DNA from: Isoptericola cucumis
Lineage (GTDB): Bacteria; Actinomycetota; Actinomycetes; Actinomycetales; Cellulomonadaceae
Direction: 5' to 3'
Assembly: GCF_014635665.1 (NCBI RefSeq)
Contig: NZ_BMDG01000019.1
Span: 1 to 60,733, forward strand
Length of the DNA stretch: 60,733 bases
Position 1 is the stretch's first letter. Every line of letters starts with the position of its first letter. The position numbers and the translations under genes are program-made. The notes under the pieces were generated by a model, which worked only from the letters and a program-made list of their open reading frames with translations, was not told where the DNA came from and searched no databases. Positions 50,447 to 59,052 of this stretch are shown here, in pieces.

Positions 50447-53400
50447 TCATTCTTCACCGTAGAAGACCCGCTCCACCACGGCCCGGGCCCGCCGGGCGGT
50501 GCGCAGGTACAGGTCCTCGACCTCGCCGCCGTTGCCGACGTCGCCCAGCAGGCCCGCGACCCCGGTGAGCGAGCGGGCGTCGTGCGGGAGCACGTCGACC
50601 TGAGGGCCGGTCGTGCGGCCCGACCACAGCACGACCGCCGAGCGCAGCCGGGACGCCAGCACCCACGCGTCCCGCAGCTGCGCGGCGTCGTCCGCGTCCA
50701 GCAGGCCCGCGTCCTGCGCGGCCTCGAGCGCCGCGACGGTCCCGGTGGTCCGCAGGGCCGGCACCCGGCCCGCGTGCTGCAGCTGCAGCAGCTGCACGGT
50801 CCACTCGACGTCGGTCACTCCCCCGCGTCCGAGCTTGAGGTGGCGCGCCGGGTCGGTGCCGCGCGGGAGCCGCTCCGCCTCGACCCGCGCCTTGATGCGC
50901 CGCACCTCGCGCAGCTGCGTGTAGTCGAGACCGTCCGCGCGGTAGCGCAGCGGGTCGACCAGCGTCGTGAAGCGCTCCCCCAGGCCTGCCGTCCCCACGT
51001 CACCGGCGACCGGGCGGGCGCGCAGCAGCGCCTGCGACTCCCACACGCTCGACCAGCGCTCGTAGTACTCGGCGTAGGACGCGAGCGTGCGCACGAGCGG
51101 GCCCTGTCGTCCCTCGGGCCGCAGGTCGGCGTCGAGCGGCAGCGCGGGCTCAGGCCCGACGGCGGACAGCAGCTTCTGCAGGCGGCGCGCGGTGCGCAGG
51201 GCGAAGTCCTGCGCCACCTGGGGGTCGGCGCCCGGGGCCGGGTCGTGCACGAACAGCACGTCCGCGTCCGAGCCGTACCCCATCTCCCGGCCACCGAAGC
51301 GGCCCATCGCCACGACGAGCAGGCGGGTCGGGTCCGCGTCCTGCGACGTCCCGAGGCCCAGGTCGGTGCGCGCCGCGTACGCCGCCGCGCGCAGGCCGCC
51401 CGCCACGACGACGTCGGCCGCGTCCGAGATCGCCGCGGCGGCGTCGACCGGCTCCAGGTACCCCAGGACCTCCGCCGCGCCGGTGCGCGCGAGCTCGCGG
51501 CGCCGCAGCGCCCGCAGCCGGGACACCGCGGGCTCGACCTCCTCCGCTCGCGTGAGCACGGCGTCCGCCTCCGCGGCGAGACGCTGCGCCCCGCGCGGCT
51601 CCAGGCCCGCGGCGTCGGCGAGCCACTGCACGGACTCCGGGGACCGCGCGAGGGCGTCCGCCAGGTAGGTCGAGGAGGACAGGAGCTGCGCCAGCCGGTA
51701 CGCGGCGTTCTCCGAGTCGCGCAGCAGCCGCAGGTACCAGGGCGTCGCCCCGAGCTCGTCCGACAGCTTGCGGAAGGCGAGCAGCCCGCCGTCCGGGTCG
51801 GCGCCCTCGGCGAACCACCCGAGCAGCACGGGCAGGAGCTGGCGCTGCAGGGCCGCACGACGCGACGTGCCGGCCGTCAGGGCGGTCACGTGCCGCATGG
51901 CGCCGTCGGGGTCGCGGTACCCGATGCCCGCGAAGCGCTCGCGCGCCATGTCCGGCGCGAGCGCGAGCTCGTCCTCCGACAGCTGCGCCGACGCCGGCAG
52001 CAGGGGACGGTAGAAGACCTCCTCGTGCAGCGAGCGCACCTCCCGCCGGGTGGCGCGCCAGCGGCGCAGCAGCCCGTCGGCGCCCTCGGCGCGCATCCCG
52101 AGCGACCGGGCCAACCGGCGCAGGTCGTCCTCGGCCGTGGGCAGCAGGTGGGTGCGCCGGAGCCGGAAGAGCTGGACGCGGTGCTCCAGCGCGCGCAGGA
52201 ACCGGTAGCAGACACCCATCCGGGCGGCGTGCTCGCGCCCCACGAAGCCGCCGGCCGCGAGCTCGGAGAGGGCCGTCAGGGTGTGCGGCGAGCGGATCCG
52301 CGGGTCGGTGCGCCCGTGCACGAGCTGCAGCAGCTGGACGGTGAACTCCACGTCGCGCAGCCCGCCCTTGCCGAGCTTGATCTGCCGGTCCACCTCCGCG
52401 GGCGGCACATGCTCCTCCACGCGGCGGCGCATCGCGCGGGCGTCCTCGACGAAGTTCTCCCGGTGTGCCGCCGTCCAGACGAACGGGTGGACGGCGTCGC
52501 AGTACGCGCGCCCGAGCGCCGCGTCGCCCGCCACCGGTCGGGACTTGAGCAGGGCCTGGAACTCCCACGTCGAGGCCCACCGCTCGTAGTAGGCGACGTG
52601 GCTGGCCAGCGTGCGCACGAGCGGACCCTGCTTGCCCTCCGGCCGCAGCGCCGCGTCGACGGGCCACAGCGCCGGCTCGGCGGACGACGAGGAGCACACG
52701 CGCTGCAGCGCCGTCGCCAGGCGCGTCCCGGCCGCGAGGGCCTCGTCCTCGTCCGGGACGGTGCCGTCGGCACGCTCGCCGGGCTCGCCCACGTACACCA
52801 CGTCGACGTCGGAGACGTAGTTGAGCTCCCGCCCACCCGTCTTGCCCATGCCGATGACGGCGAGGCGCACGCCGTCGGCCTCCTCGCCCACCTCGGCCCG
52901 CGCGACGGCGAGGGCCGCCTCCAGGGCCGCGGCCGCCAGGTCCGCGAGCGCCGCGGCGACCGCGGGCAGCCGCGCCAGCGGGTCGTCGGCGGTGAGGTCG
53001 CTCGCCGCGACGCGCAGCAGCCGGGACCGGTAGGCGCGTCGCAATGCGTCGGTCGTGGTGGCCGCCTCCGGGTCGGGCCAGGCGGGGGACGGTCCGGAGT
53101 GCGGGCCGATGTCCTGCGCGGCGGCGGCCACCGGGACGTCGGCGTCCGGGTCGGCCCCGACGGCACGCAGCAGCTCGGCCCGCACCGCCTCGGAGGATGC
53201 CTCGACCGGGTCGTCGTCCGTGGCAGCGAGCGCGTCCAGCAGCGCGGGGCGGCGCACCACCTCGTCCCCGAGCGCCGACGACGCCCCCAGCACGGCCAGC
53301 AGCCGTGTCCGGGCGAGACCGTCCGACGTGCCCGGGCGCGCCGCCAGCACCGTGGCGACCCGGTCCTCGGCGTCCGGCTGCTCCGCGAGCCGGACCAGCT

Positions 53401-53587
53401 GCAGCAGCGCCAGGTCCGGGTCGGCGCTCGCGCCCAGCGCCGGGAGCACGGTCTCGTCGGCGTCGGGGGGCAGCACCCGCTGCAGCGCGCCGTCGGCCCA
53501 CAGCGACGCCGACCGCGTGAGGTCGGCGAACCCCGCCTGCAGGAACCGTCGCGTGGCGCTGGCGGGACGGCCGGCCCCCGTGCTCAC
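50447..53587 (-). CDS. glnE: bifunctional glutamine synthetase adenylyltransferase/deadenylylase GlnE
   Basis: This 1046-aa enzyme adenylylates or deadenylylates GlnA at its Tyr. It has two nucleotidyltransferase domains: GGRELNYVSDVDVVYVGE (near residue 249, the deadenylylase half) and GGREMGYGSDADVLFVHD (near 767, the adenylyltransferase half), with the central regulatory helices between. GTG 53587 begins 10 bp after glnA2, so it is the second gene of that unit. Its target is glnA at 42629, 8 kb away. Confidence 0.97.
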   Translation of the reverse strand: MSTGAGRPASATRRFLQAGFADLTRSASLWADGALQRVLPPDADETVLPALGASADPDLALLQLVRLAEQPDAEDRVATVLAARPGTSDGLARTRLLAVLGASSALGDEVVRRPALLDALAATDDDPVEASSEAVRAELLRAVGADPDADVPVAAAAQDIGPHSGPSPAWPDPEAATTTDALRRAYRSRLLRVAASDLTADDPLARLPAVAAALADLAAAALEAALAVARAEVGEEADGVRLAVIGMGKTGGRELNYVSDVDVVYVGEPGERADGTVPDEDEALAAGTRLATALQRVCSSSSAEPALWPVDAALRPEGKQGPLVRTLASHVAYYERWASTWEFQALLKSRPVAGDAALGRAYCDAVHPFVWTAAHRENFVEDARAMRRRVEEHVPPAEVDRQIKLGKGGLRDVEFTVQLLQLVHGRTDPRIRSPHTLTALSELAAGGFVGREHAARMGVCYRFLRALEHRVQLFRLRRTHLLPTAEDDLRRLARSLGMRAEGADGLLRRWRATRREVRSLHEEVFYRPLLPASAQLSEDELALAPDMARERFAGIGYRDPDGAMRHVTALTAGTSRRAALQRQLLPVLLGWFAEGADPDGGLLAFRKLSDELGATPWYLRLLRDSENAAYRLAQLLSSSTYLADALARSPESVQWLADAAGLEPRGAQRLAAEADAVLTRAEEVEPAVSRLRALRRRELARTGAAEVLGYLEPVDAAAAISDAADVVVAGGLRAAAYAARTDLGLGTSQDADPTRLLVVAMGRFGGREMGYGSDADVLFVHDPAPGADPQVAQDFALRTARRLQKLLSAVGPEPALPLDADLRPEGRQGPLVRTLASYAEYYERWSSVWESQALLRARPVAGDVGTAGLGERFTTLVDPLRYRADGLDYTQLREVRRIKARVEAERLPRGTDPARHLKLGRGGVTDVEWTVQLLQLQHAGRVPALRTTGTVAALEAAQDAGLLDADDAAQLRDAWVLASRLRSAVVLWSGRTTGPQVDVLPHDARSLTGVAGLLGDVGNGGEVEDLYLRTARRARAVVERVFYGEE

Positions 53588-53597
53588 GACCCGACCC

Positions 53598-54935
53598 TCA
53601 GAGGAACTGCAGGAAGCGGCGCAGCTCGTACGGCGTGACCTGGGCGCGGTAGGCGTCCCATTCCTGGCGCTTGTTGCGCAGCACGTAGTCGAAGACGTGC
53701 TCGCCGAGGGTCTCCGCGACCAGCTCCGAGCTCTCCATGAGGTCGACGGCGTCGTCCAGCGACTGCGGCAGCGGCGCGATGCCCAGCGAGCGCCGCTCGC
53801 GGTCCGTCAGCTCCCAGACGTCGTCCCCGGTGGCCTCGGGCAGGTCGTAACCGTGCTCGATGCCCTTGAGGCCGGCGGCGAGCAGCACCGCGAACGCCAG
53901 GTACGGGTTCGCGGCCGAGTCCAGGGCGCGGTACTCCACCCGCGCGGAGTTGCCCTTGCCCGGCTTGTACATCGGCACCCGCACGAGGGCGGACCGGTTG
54001 TTGTGGCCCCAGCAGATGTAGCTCGGCGCCTCGGCGCCGCCCCACACGCGCTTGTAGGAGTTCACGTACTGGTTGGTGATCGCGGTGATCTCCGCGGCGT
54101 GCACCAGCAGGCCGGCGATGAACTGCCGCGCCGTCTTGGACAGCTCGAACTGCGCGCCCGGCTCGTGGAAGGCGTTGCGGTCCCCCTCGAACAGTGACAG
54201 GTGCGTGTGCATCCCCGAGCCTGGCTGGTCGGCCATCGGCTTGGGCATGAACGACGCGAACACGCCCTGCTCGAGGGCCACCTCCTTCACCACGGTGCGG
54301 AACGTCATGAGGTTGTCCGCGGTGGTGAGGGCGTCGGCGTAGCGCAGGTCGATCTCGTTCTGGCCCGGGCCGGCCTCGTGGTGGGAGAACTCCACCGAGA
54401 TGCCCATCGACTCCAGCATCGTGATGGCGGCGCGCCGGAAGTCGTGCGTGCTGCCGCGGGCCAGGTGGTCGAAGTAGCCGCCGTTGTCGACGGGGACCAG
54501 CGGGTCCTCCGGGGAGGCGACCTGGTTGAACAGGTAGAACTCCACCTCGGGGTGCGTGTAGAAGGTGAATCCGCGGTCGCTCGCCTTCGCGAGCGTGCGC
54601 TTGAGCACGTTGCGCGAGTCCGCGAGCGACGGCTCGCCGTCCGGCGTGAGGATGTCGCAGAACATGCGCCCGGTACCGTGCCGCTCGCCGCGCCAGGGAA
54701 GCACCTGGAACGTGGTGGGGTCGGGCTTGGCGATCATGTCGGCCTCGTACACGCGCGTGAGGCCCTCGATCGAGCTGCCGTCGAAGCCGATGCCCTCGGC
54801 GAACGCCTGCTCGAGCTCGGCCGGGGCGACCGCCACCGACTTGAGGATGCCGAGCACGTCGGTGAACCAGAGCCGGATGAAGCGGATGTCGCGCTCCTCG
54901 ACCGTGCGGAGCACGAACTCCTGCTGCCTGTCCAT
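53598..54935 (-). CDS. glnA2: glutamine synthetase-like protein GlnA2
   Basis: This 445-aa member of the glutamine synthetase family has GIGFDGSSIEGLTRVYE, HPEVEFYLFN, FSHHEAGPGQNEID and FMPKPMADQPGSGMHTHLSLFEG. The adenylylation Tyr loop is replaced by DDVWELTDRERRS, so it cannot be modified by GlnE. The family includes both true synthetases and gamma-glutamylpolyamine synthetases, which this sequence alone does not decide. The ATG at 54935 is 6 nt after CAGGAT, so leaderless. It is followed by glnE. Confidence 0.9.
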   Translation of the reverse strand: MDRQQEFVLRTVEERDIRFIRLWFTDVLGILKSVAVAPAELEQAFAEGIGFDGSSIEGLTRVYEADMIAKPDPTTFQVLPWRGERHGTGRMFCDILTPDGEPSLADSRNVLKRTLAKASDRGFTFYTHPEVEFYLFNQVASPEDPLVPVDNGGYFDHLARGSTHDFRRAAITMLESMGISVEFSHHEAGPGQNEIDLRYADALTTADNLMTFRTVVKEVALEQGVFASFMPKPMADQPGSGMHTHLSLFEGDRNAFHEPGAQFELSKTARQFIAGLLVHAAEITAITNQYVNSYKRVWGGAEAPSYICWGHNNRSALVRVPMYKPGKGNSARVEYRALDSAANPYLAFAVLLAAGLKGIEHGYDLPEATGDDVWELTDRERRSLGIAPLPQSLDDAVDLMESSELVAETLGEHVFDYVLRNKRQEWDAYRAQVTPYELRRFLQFL

Positions 54936-54941
54936 GCCCCC

Positions 54942-54989
54942 ATCCTGCACGACAAGTGTTAAGAGCGGATGACATGCGACCGATACGCT
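54942..54989. promoter_or_regulatory. divergent leaderless promoters, glnA2 and panB
   Basis: CAGGAT on the minus strand (54942-54947) is 6 nt before ATG 54935; TACGCT on the plus strand (54984-54989) is 7 nt before ATG 54997. Confidence 0.55.
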
Positions 54990-54996
54990 GTCCGCC

Positions 54997-55842
54997 ATGG
55001 CGACAGGCGACAACGCAGTTCAGGCTGCCGATGCTCCCCGGCGGCGGCGCTACCGGGTCCACCACCTCGCGCAGGCGAAGGAGCAAGGCTCCAAGATCAC
55101 CATGCTGACGGCGTACGACGCGGTCACCGCCGCCGTCTTCGACGCCGCCGGCATCGACGTCCTCCTCGTCGGCGACTCCATCGGCAACACCATGCACGGG
55201 CACACGACGACGCTGCCCGTCACGGTCGACGACATGATCCCGGCGGCACGTGCCGTGGCTGGCGCCGCCCGGTACGCGCTCGTCGTGGTGGACCTGCCGT
55301 TCGGGTCGTACGAGGCGGGCCCGGAGCAGGCGCTGGCCACCGCCGTGCGGTTCATGAAGGAGACCGGCGCCGCCGCGGTCAAGCTGGAGGGCGGCCGCAG
55401 CGTCGCCCCGCAGATCCGCGCGATCACCGACGCCGGCATCCCCGTCGTCGGGCACCTCGGCTTCACCCCGCAGTCGGAGCACGCGCTCGGCGGGCACCGG
55501 GTGCAGGGTCGGGGCGAGGACGCCGCGGAGGCCCTGTGCGCCGACGCGCTCGCGGTCCAGGAGGCCGGCGCGGTCGCCGTCGTCCTCGAGATGACGACGG
55601 TCGAGGTCGCCGCCCGGGCGACCGAGATCCTGCAGATCCCGACCATCGGCATCGGCGCGGGCCCGGCGACCGACGGCCAGGTGCTCGTCTGGACGGACAT
55701 GGCGGGCATGACCGAGTGGACGCCGCGGTTCGCCCGACGGTTCGCCGAGCTCGGCACCGCGCTGCGCGAGGCCGCCGAGGACTACGCGGCCGACGTGCGC
55801 GGGGGCACGTTCCCCGACGCCGCCCACTCGTTCGAGCGCTGA
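54997..55842 (+). CDS. panB: 3-methyl-2-oxobutanoate hydroxymethyltransferase PanB
   Basis: This 281-aa enzyme makes ketopantoate in pantothenate synthesis. Motifs are [47 protein letters not shown] and [12 protein letters not shown], with catalytic Glu in VVLEMTTVE. The ATG is 7 nt after TACGCT. No panC or panD is near. It is divergent from glnA2, an arrangement also known in mycobacteria. Confidence 0.96.
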   Translation: MATGDNAVQAADAPRRRRYRVHHLAQAKEQGSKITMLTAYDAVTAAVFDAAGIDVLLVGDSIGNTMHGHTTTLPVTVDDMIPAARAVAGAARYALVVVDLPFGSYEAGPEQALATAVRFMKETGAAAVKLEGGRSVAPQIRAITDAGIPVVGHLGFTPQSEHALGGHRVQGRGEDAAEALCADALAVQEAGAVAVVLEMTTVEVAARATEILQIPTIGIGAGPATDGQVLVWTDMAGMTEWTPRFARRFAELGTALREAAEDYAADVRGGTFPDAAHSFER

Positions 55843-55858
55843 CGCCCCGCCCGCACGG

Positions 55859-56056
55859 TCACTCCTTGGCGCGCCAGTCGGCGTCCTCCTCGTCCCACGA
55901 CTCGTTGCGCTGCTGGGCCGTGTCCAGGGCCTTCTCGGCCGCCTCGCGCGTCGGGTAGGGGCCCATGCGGTGCGTCCAGCTCGAGCGGGCCGCGCTCTCC
56001 TCGACCTCGCCGGTCGCGGTGTTGTACCAGTACTGGACCGGGTTGTTGTCGCTCAT
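55859..56056 (-). CDS. small SPOR-like conserved protein
   Basis: This 65-aa protein has the pattern [34 protein letters not shown] and [13 protein letters not shown], resembling a small actinobacterial family with a SPOR-like core. No membrane helix or signal peptide is seen. CAGGAT is 6 nt before the ATG, so its mRNA is leaderless. It is divergent from ppgK with only 27 bp between start codons. Confidence 0.75.
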   Translation of the reverse strand: MSDNNPVQYWYNTATGEVEESAARSSWTHRMGPYPTREAAEKALDTAQQRNESWDEEDADWRAKE

Positions 56057-56062
56057 AGGTCG

Positions 56063-56077
56063 ATCCTGCACCAGGAT
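56063..56077. promoter_or_regulatory. back-to-back leaderless promoters with 3 bp between -10 boxes
   Basis: On the minus strand CAGGAT (56063-56068) is exactly 6 nt before ATG 56056. On the plus strand CAGGAT (56072-56077) is exactly 6 nt before ATG 56084. Only CAC separates the boxes, so they form an inverted repeat and cannot both bind polymerase at once. Confidence 0.65.
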
Positions 56078-56083
56078 GAGCCC

Positions 56084-56848
56084 ATGACGCAGGTATCCGT
56101 GGCACTGGGGATCGACATCGGCGGCTCGGGGATCAAGGGGGCTCCGGTCGACCTGGCCACCGGGGAGTTCGCGGCGGAGCGGGAGCGCATCGCCACCCCG
56201 CAGCCGTCGACGCCGGAGGCGGTCTCCGAGGTTCTCGCCCGGCTCGTCGAGGGGTTCGACCTGCCCGACGACGCCCCGGTGGGAGTCGCGTTCCCGGCGC
56301 CGATGGATCACGGCGTGGTGCGGTTCATCGCCAACCTGCACAAGTCGTGGAAGGGCGTGGACGTCCCCGGCCTCGTGCGGGACGCCACGGGGCGCGAGGT
56401 GCGCGCCGTCAACGACGCCGACGCCGCAGGGGTCGGCGAGGACCGCTACGGCGCGGCACAGGGTCGCGACGGGGTGGTGCTCGTCGTCACGCTCGGGACG
56501 GGGATCGGCTCAGCCCTGCTCGTGGACGGGGTGCTCGTGCCCAACACCGAGCTCGGGCACCTCGAGATCGACGGGCACGACGCCGAGCGCCGCGCGGCCG
56601 AGTCGGCGCGGGAGCGCGACGACCTGTCGTGGGAGAAGTGGGCGCACCGGCTCCAGCGCTACTTCGAGACGGTGGAGATGCTGCTCTCCCCCGACCTGAT
56701 CGTCGTGGGCGGAGGCGTGAGCAAGCAGCACGACAAGTTCCTCCCCCTGCTGGACCTGCGCGCGCCGATCATCCCCGCGACGCTGCGCAACCGCGCGGGC
56801 ATCGTCGGCGCCGCGGCGCTGGCCGCCGACCCGGTGCACGGCCACTGA
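56084..56848 (+). CDS. ppgK: polyphosphate glucokinase PpgK
   Basis: This 254-aa ROK-type kinase phosphorylates glucose using polyphosphate (or ATP) and is typical of actinobacteria. It has [17 protein letters not shown] (phosphate loop), [18 protein letters not shown] and [23 protein letters not shown], whose Glu and His bind glucose. The short zinc-less C-terminus agrees with the PpgK group. The ATG is 6 nt after CAGGAT (leaderless). Confidence 0.93.
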   Translation: MTQVSVALGIDIGGSGIKGAPVDLATGEFAAERERIATPQPSTPEAVSEVLARLVEGFDLPDDAPVGVAFPAPMDHGVVRFIANLHKSWKGVDVPGLVRDATGREVRAVNDADAAGVGEDRYGAAQGRDGVVLVVTLGTGIGSALLVDGVLVPNTELGHLEIDGHDAERRAAESARERDDLSWEKWAHRLQRYFETVEMLLSPDLIVVGGGVSKQHDKFLPLLDLRAPIIPATLRNRAGIVGAAALAADPVHGH

Positions 56849-56903
56849 CGCACGGCCACCGGCCGTCCCTCTCGGCGAGTGCCGTCAGCGACGGTCGGGG
56901 CCG

Positions 56904-57278
56904 TCAGCTCGCGGAGCCCTGGAGCTCGCTGTCCTTGCGCGGGTCGTCCCGCACCAGCGCGTCGTCGACGGTGTCGAGGTCCAGCATGTGGAGCACGTCC
57001 CGGACGGCCTCGGGCGGATCGTGCACCGTCACCCGCAGGCCCTCGTCGCGCCCGATCCTGCACAGCTGCACGAGGAAGGCCACCCCCGCGGAGTCGATGA
57101 ACGTCACCCGTGCGGTGTCGACCACCACCGGCAGGTCACGTTCGAACGCACGCGCGAGCGCCGCGCCTGCCTCGTTGCGCAGGGCGATGTCGATCTCGCC
57201 CCACATGTCCACCACGCTGACGTCGGGCCGCTCCACGAGCGCGATGCCCCCGGTCTGTGCCCCGCTGGTGAGAGTCAC
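56904..57278 (-). CDS. STAS-domain protein (anti-sigma factor antagonist-like)
   Basis: This 124-aa protein carries a STAS domain: VSVVDMWGEIDIALRNEAGAAL, VVVDTARVTFIDSAGVAFLVQL with the phosphorylatable Ser, and VTVHDPPEAVRDVLHMLDLD. It may antagonise an anti-sigma factor. GTG 57278 is chosen because GAAGG lies 7 bases before it; an in-frame GTG at 57371 would add 31 residues. No kinase or sigma gene is near. Confidence 0.8.
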   Translation of the reverse strand: MTLTSGAQTGGIALVERPDVSVVDMWGEIDIALRNEAGAALARAFERDLPVVVDTARVTFIDSAGVAFLVQLCRIGRDEGLRVTVHDPPEAVRDVLHMLDLDTVDDALVRDDPRKDSELQGSAS

Positions 57279-57474
57279 TGCCACACCTTCGTCCCACGTC
57301 TCGGCGTCCTGCGCGCCGCTGTCTCGAGCGCTGCGGATCTCTCGCGACCTCGTTGTCGCGACGCCCGCCACCGTACACCGCCCGAGACCCGGAGCGGAAC
57401 GGAGGCAGAGGATTTCTTTACGGACTGTTCACACGCCGATGCCCTCCATGACGTGGGCGTGGCGGGCCGTCTCG
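57279..57474. other. 196-bp gap between STAS and universal stress genes
   Basis: The gap holds a TACGGT -10 candidate (57370-57375, minus strand) for the STAS gene and an AT-richer patch at 57407-57430. No terminator or gene was recognised. Confidence 0.35.
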
Positions 57475-58416
57475 TCAGTCCGTCGAGGTCCCGACCACGA
57501 GCACCGGACAGTGGGCGCTGCGCAGCACGGCCTGGCTGGTCGAGCCGAGCAGCAGGCCCCGGAAGCCCCCGCGGCCCCGCGACCCGACGACGACGAGGTC
57601 GGCCGACTCGGACAGCTCCGCCAGGGCGCGCGGGGCGCCTCCGTCCATGGCCCGGGCGGTGATGCTCAGCTCCGGAGCGCTCGCACGGACCGGGGCGACG
57701 CGGGAGGCCAGCTCGTCGCCGGCCGCCGCCAGCAGTGCCTCGCGGTCCGGTGGCACCGGGGTCCAGGGCAGGTGGGTCCAGCGGTCCGCCGCCAGCGCGT
57801 GGACCACGAGCAGCTCCGCGGCGAGGGCGCGCGCCTGGGCCGCGCCCTCGGCCATGGCGGCGTCCGATCCCGGCGAGCCGTCCACGCCCACCACGACGCG
57901 CCCGAACCGGCGCACCGTGTCGGCGGTCGGCCCGTCGCCGGGACGAGCGTCAGACGCCGCCTCCGGGGCGCCCCCGTGGCCTTCCCGGAACGGCACCACC
58001 ACGGTCGGGCACCGGGCGTAGGCCGGCAGGGTGGCCGAGACGGTGCCCAGCAGCCGCTCGGCGAACCCGCCGTGACCGCGCGCGCCGACGACCGCCAGCG
58101 CATGGTCACCCGACCGCTCGACGAGCACCCCCGTGGGGTCGCCGGTCGCGACCTCGGTGGTCGCCTCCACCCCGGCCCGCGCCGCGCGCTCCGCGGCCTG
58201 GGCGACGGTGCGCTCGACGTGGGTGCGCACCCGCACGTCGTCGGGGACGATGCGCCGGCCCTCCTCGTCGAGGGGCAGGAAGAAGCCGGGCAGGGTGTAG
58301 CTGCTCACGACGTGCAGGGCGGCGGCGGTCCGCTTCGCGTACGCGGCGGCCCAGTCCAGGGCGTGGTCGCTCTCGGCGGACCCGTCGACGCCGACCAGGA
58401 TCGTTGACGCGCTCAT
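57475..58416 (-). CDS. tandem universal stress protein
   Basis: This 313-aa protein has two Usp domains. Each begins with VGVDGS (residues 7-13 and about 172-178) and ends with a nucleotide-binding G-2x-G-9x-G-S/T stretch: GARGHGGFAERLLGTVS and GSRGRGGFRGLLLGSTS. An internal 15-residue linker (EGHGGAPEAASDARP) joins the halves. AAAGG lies 7 bases before the ATG. Such proteins are usually induced by stress or low oxygen. Confidence 0.93.
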   Translation of the reverse strand: MSASTILVGVDGSAESDHALDWAAAYAKRTAAALHVVSSYTLPGFFLPLDEEGRRIVPDDVRVRTHVERTVAQAAERAARAGVEATTEVATGDPTGVLVERSGDHALAVVGARGHGGFAERLLGTVSATLPAYARCPTVVVPFREGHGGAPEAASDARPGDGPTADTVRRFGRVVVGVDGSPGSDAAMAEGAAQARALAAELLVVHALAADRWTHLPWTPVPPDREALLAAAGDELASRVAPVRASAPELSITARAMDGGAPRALAELSESADLVVVGSRGRGGFRGLLLGSTSQAVLRSAHCPVLVVGTSTD

Positions 58417-58624
58417 CGAGCACCTTTCGCATCTGCTGCAGGCCTGTCCTGCCAGGTCGCGACCACTACATCACGGCCCCGACCCGTGCACATCTCGTCC
58501 GCCGTCGCGCCTGCGTCGCGGCCCTTTGAGGCCCCGAACCGGCAGTCCTCGGGCGACCATCCGGCCGCTTGGTGACGATGGAAGGGCGAACACCTGCGAA
58601 CCGCACCCGCGCGAAGGAGGACCG
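58417..58624. other. 208-bp divergent gap between USP and PNPOx-like genes
   Basis: The gap contains both leaders; GAAGGAGG lies 5 bases before 58625 and AAAGG before 58416. A DosR-type palindrome was searched for by eye and not found. No other feature was seen. Confidence 0.4.
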
Positions 58625-59047
58625 ATGTTCATCCAGCCGCTGCCGTCGCAGCCGTCCCAGTCCGAGATCTCCGGGGAGGAGTGCTGGCAGCTGCTCGCCG
58701 GGCAGAAGGTCGGCCGGCTGGCCACGTCCGTCGCCGGTGAGCCGGAGATCTTCCCCGTGAGCTTCGCCGTCGCCGACCACCGCGTCTACCTGCGGACCAA
58801 GCCCGGGACCAAGCTCGCCGAGATCACCATCAGCCCCCGCGTGGCGTTCGAGGTCGACGAGGTCGGCGAGGACTCCGCGTGGAGCGTCGTCCTCAAGGGG
58901 CGTGCCCGGGCCCTCCGGAGCGAGAGCGAGATCGACGAGGCGCGCGGCACCGGCCTGGTCAGCTATCTCGAGGACGGCAAGAGCGAGTGGATCTGCATCG
59001 CGGCCAGCGAGATCTCCGGCCGCCGCCTGGTCCCGGGCGAGGCCTGA
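58625..59047 (+). CDS. pyridoxamine 5'-phosphate oxidase-like flavin protein
   Basis: This 140-aa protein is a split-barrel FMN/F420-type binder. It has QKVGRLATSVAGEPEIFPVSFAVADHRVYLRT and ISPRVAFEVDEV. A second strand set ends WSVVLKGRARALRS. GAAGGAGG is 5 bases before the ATG. Such proteins often lie with universal stress genes in dormancy or redox clusters. Confidence 0.85.
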   Translation: MFIQPLPSQPSQSEISGEECWQLLAGQKVGRLATSVAGEPEIFPVSFAVADHRVYLRTKPGTKLAEITISPRVAFEVDEVGEDSAWSVVLKGRARALRSESEIDEARGTGLVSYLEDGKSEWICIAASEISGRRLVPGEA

Positions 59048-59052
59048 ACCGC

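Noticed and set aside
53055-54197. Long frame opposite glnE and glnA2
   Set aside because: Shadow frame with no ribosome site or domain.
58417-58624. DosR-type palindrome upstream of the stress genes
   Set aside because: No clear GGGACY-type inverted repeat was found despite the typical neighbours.
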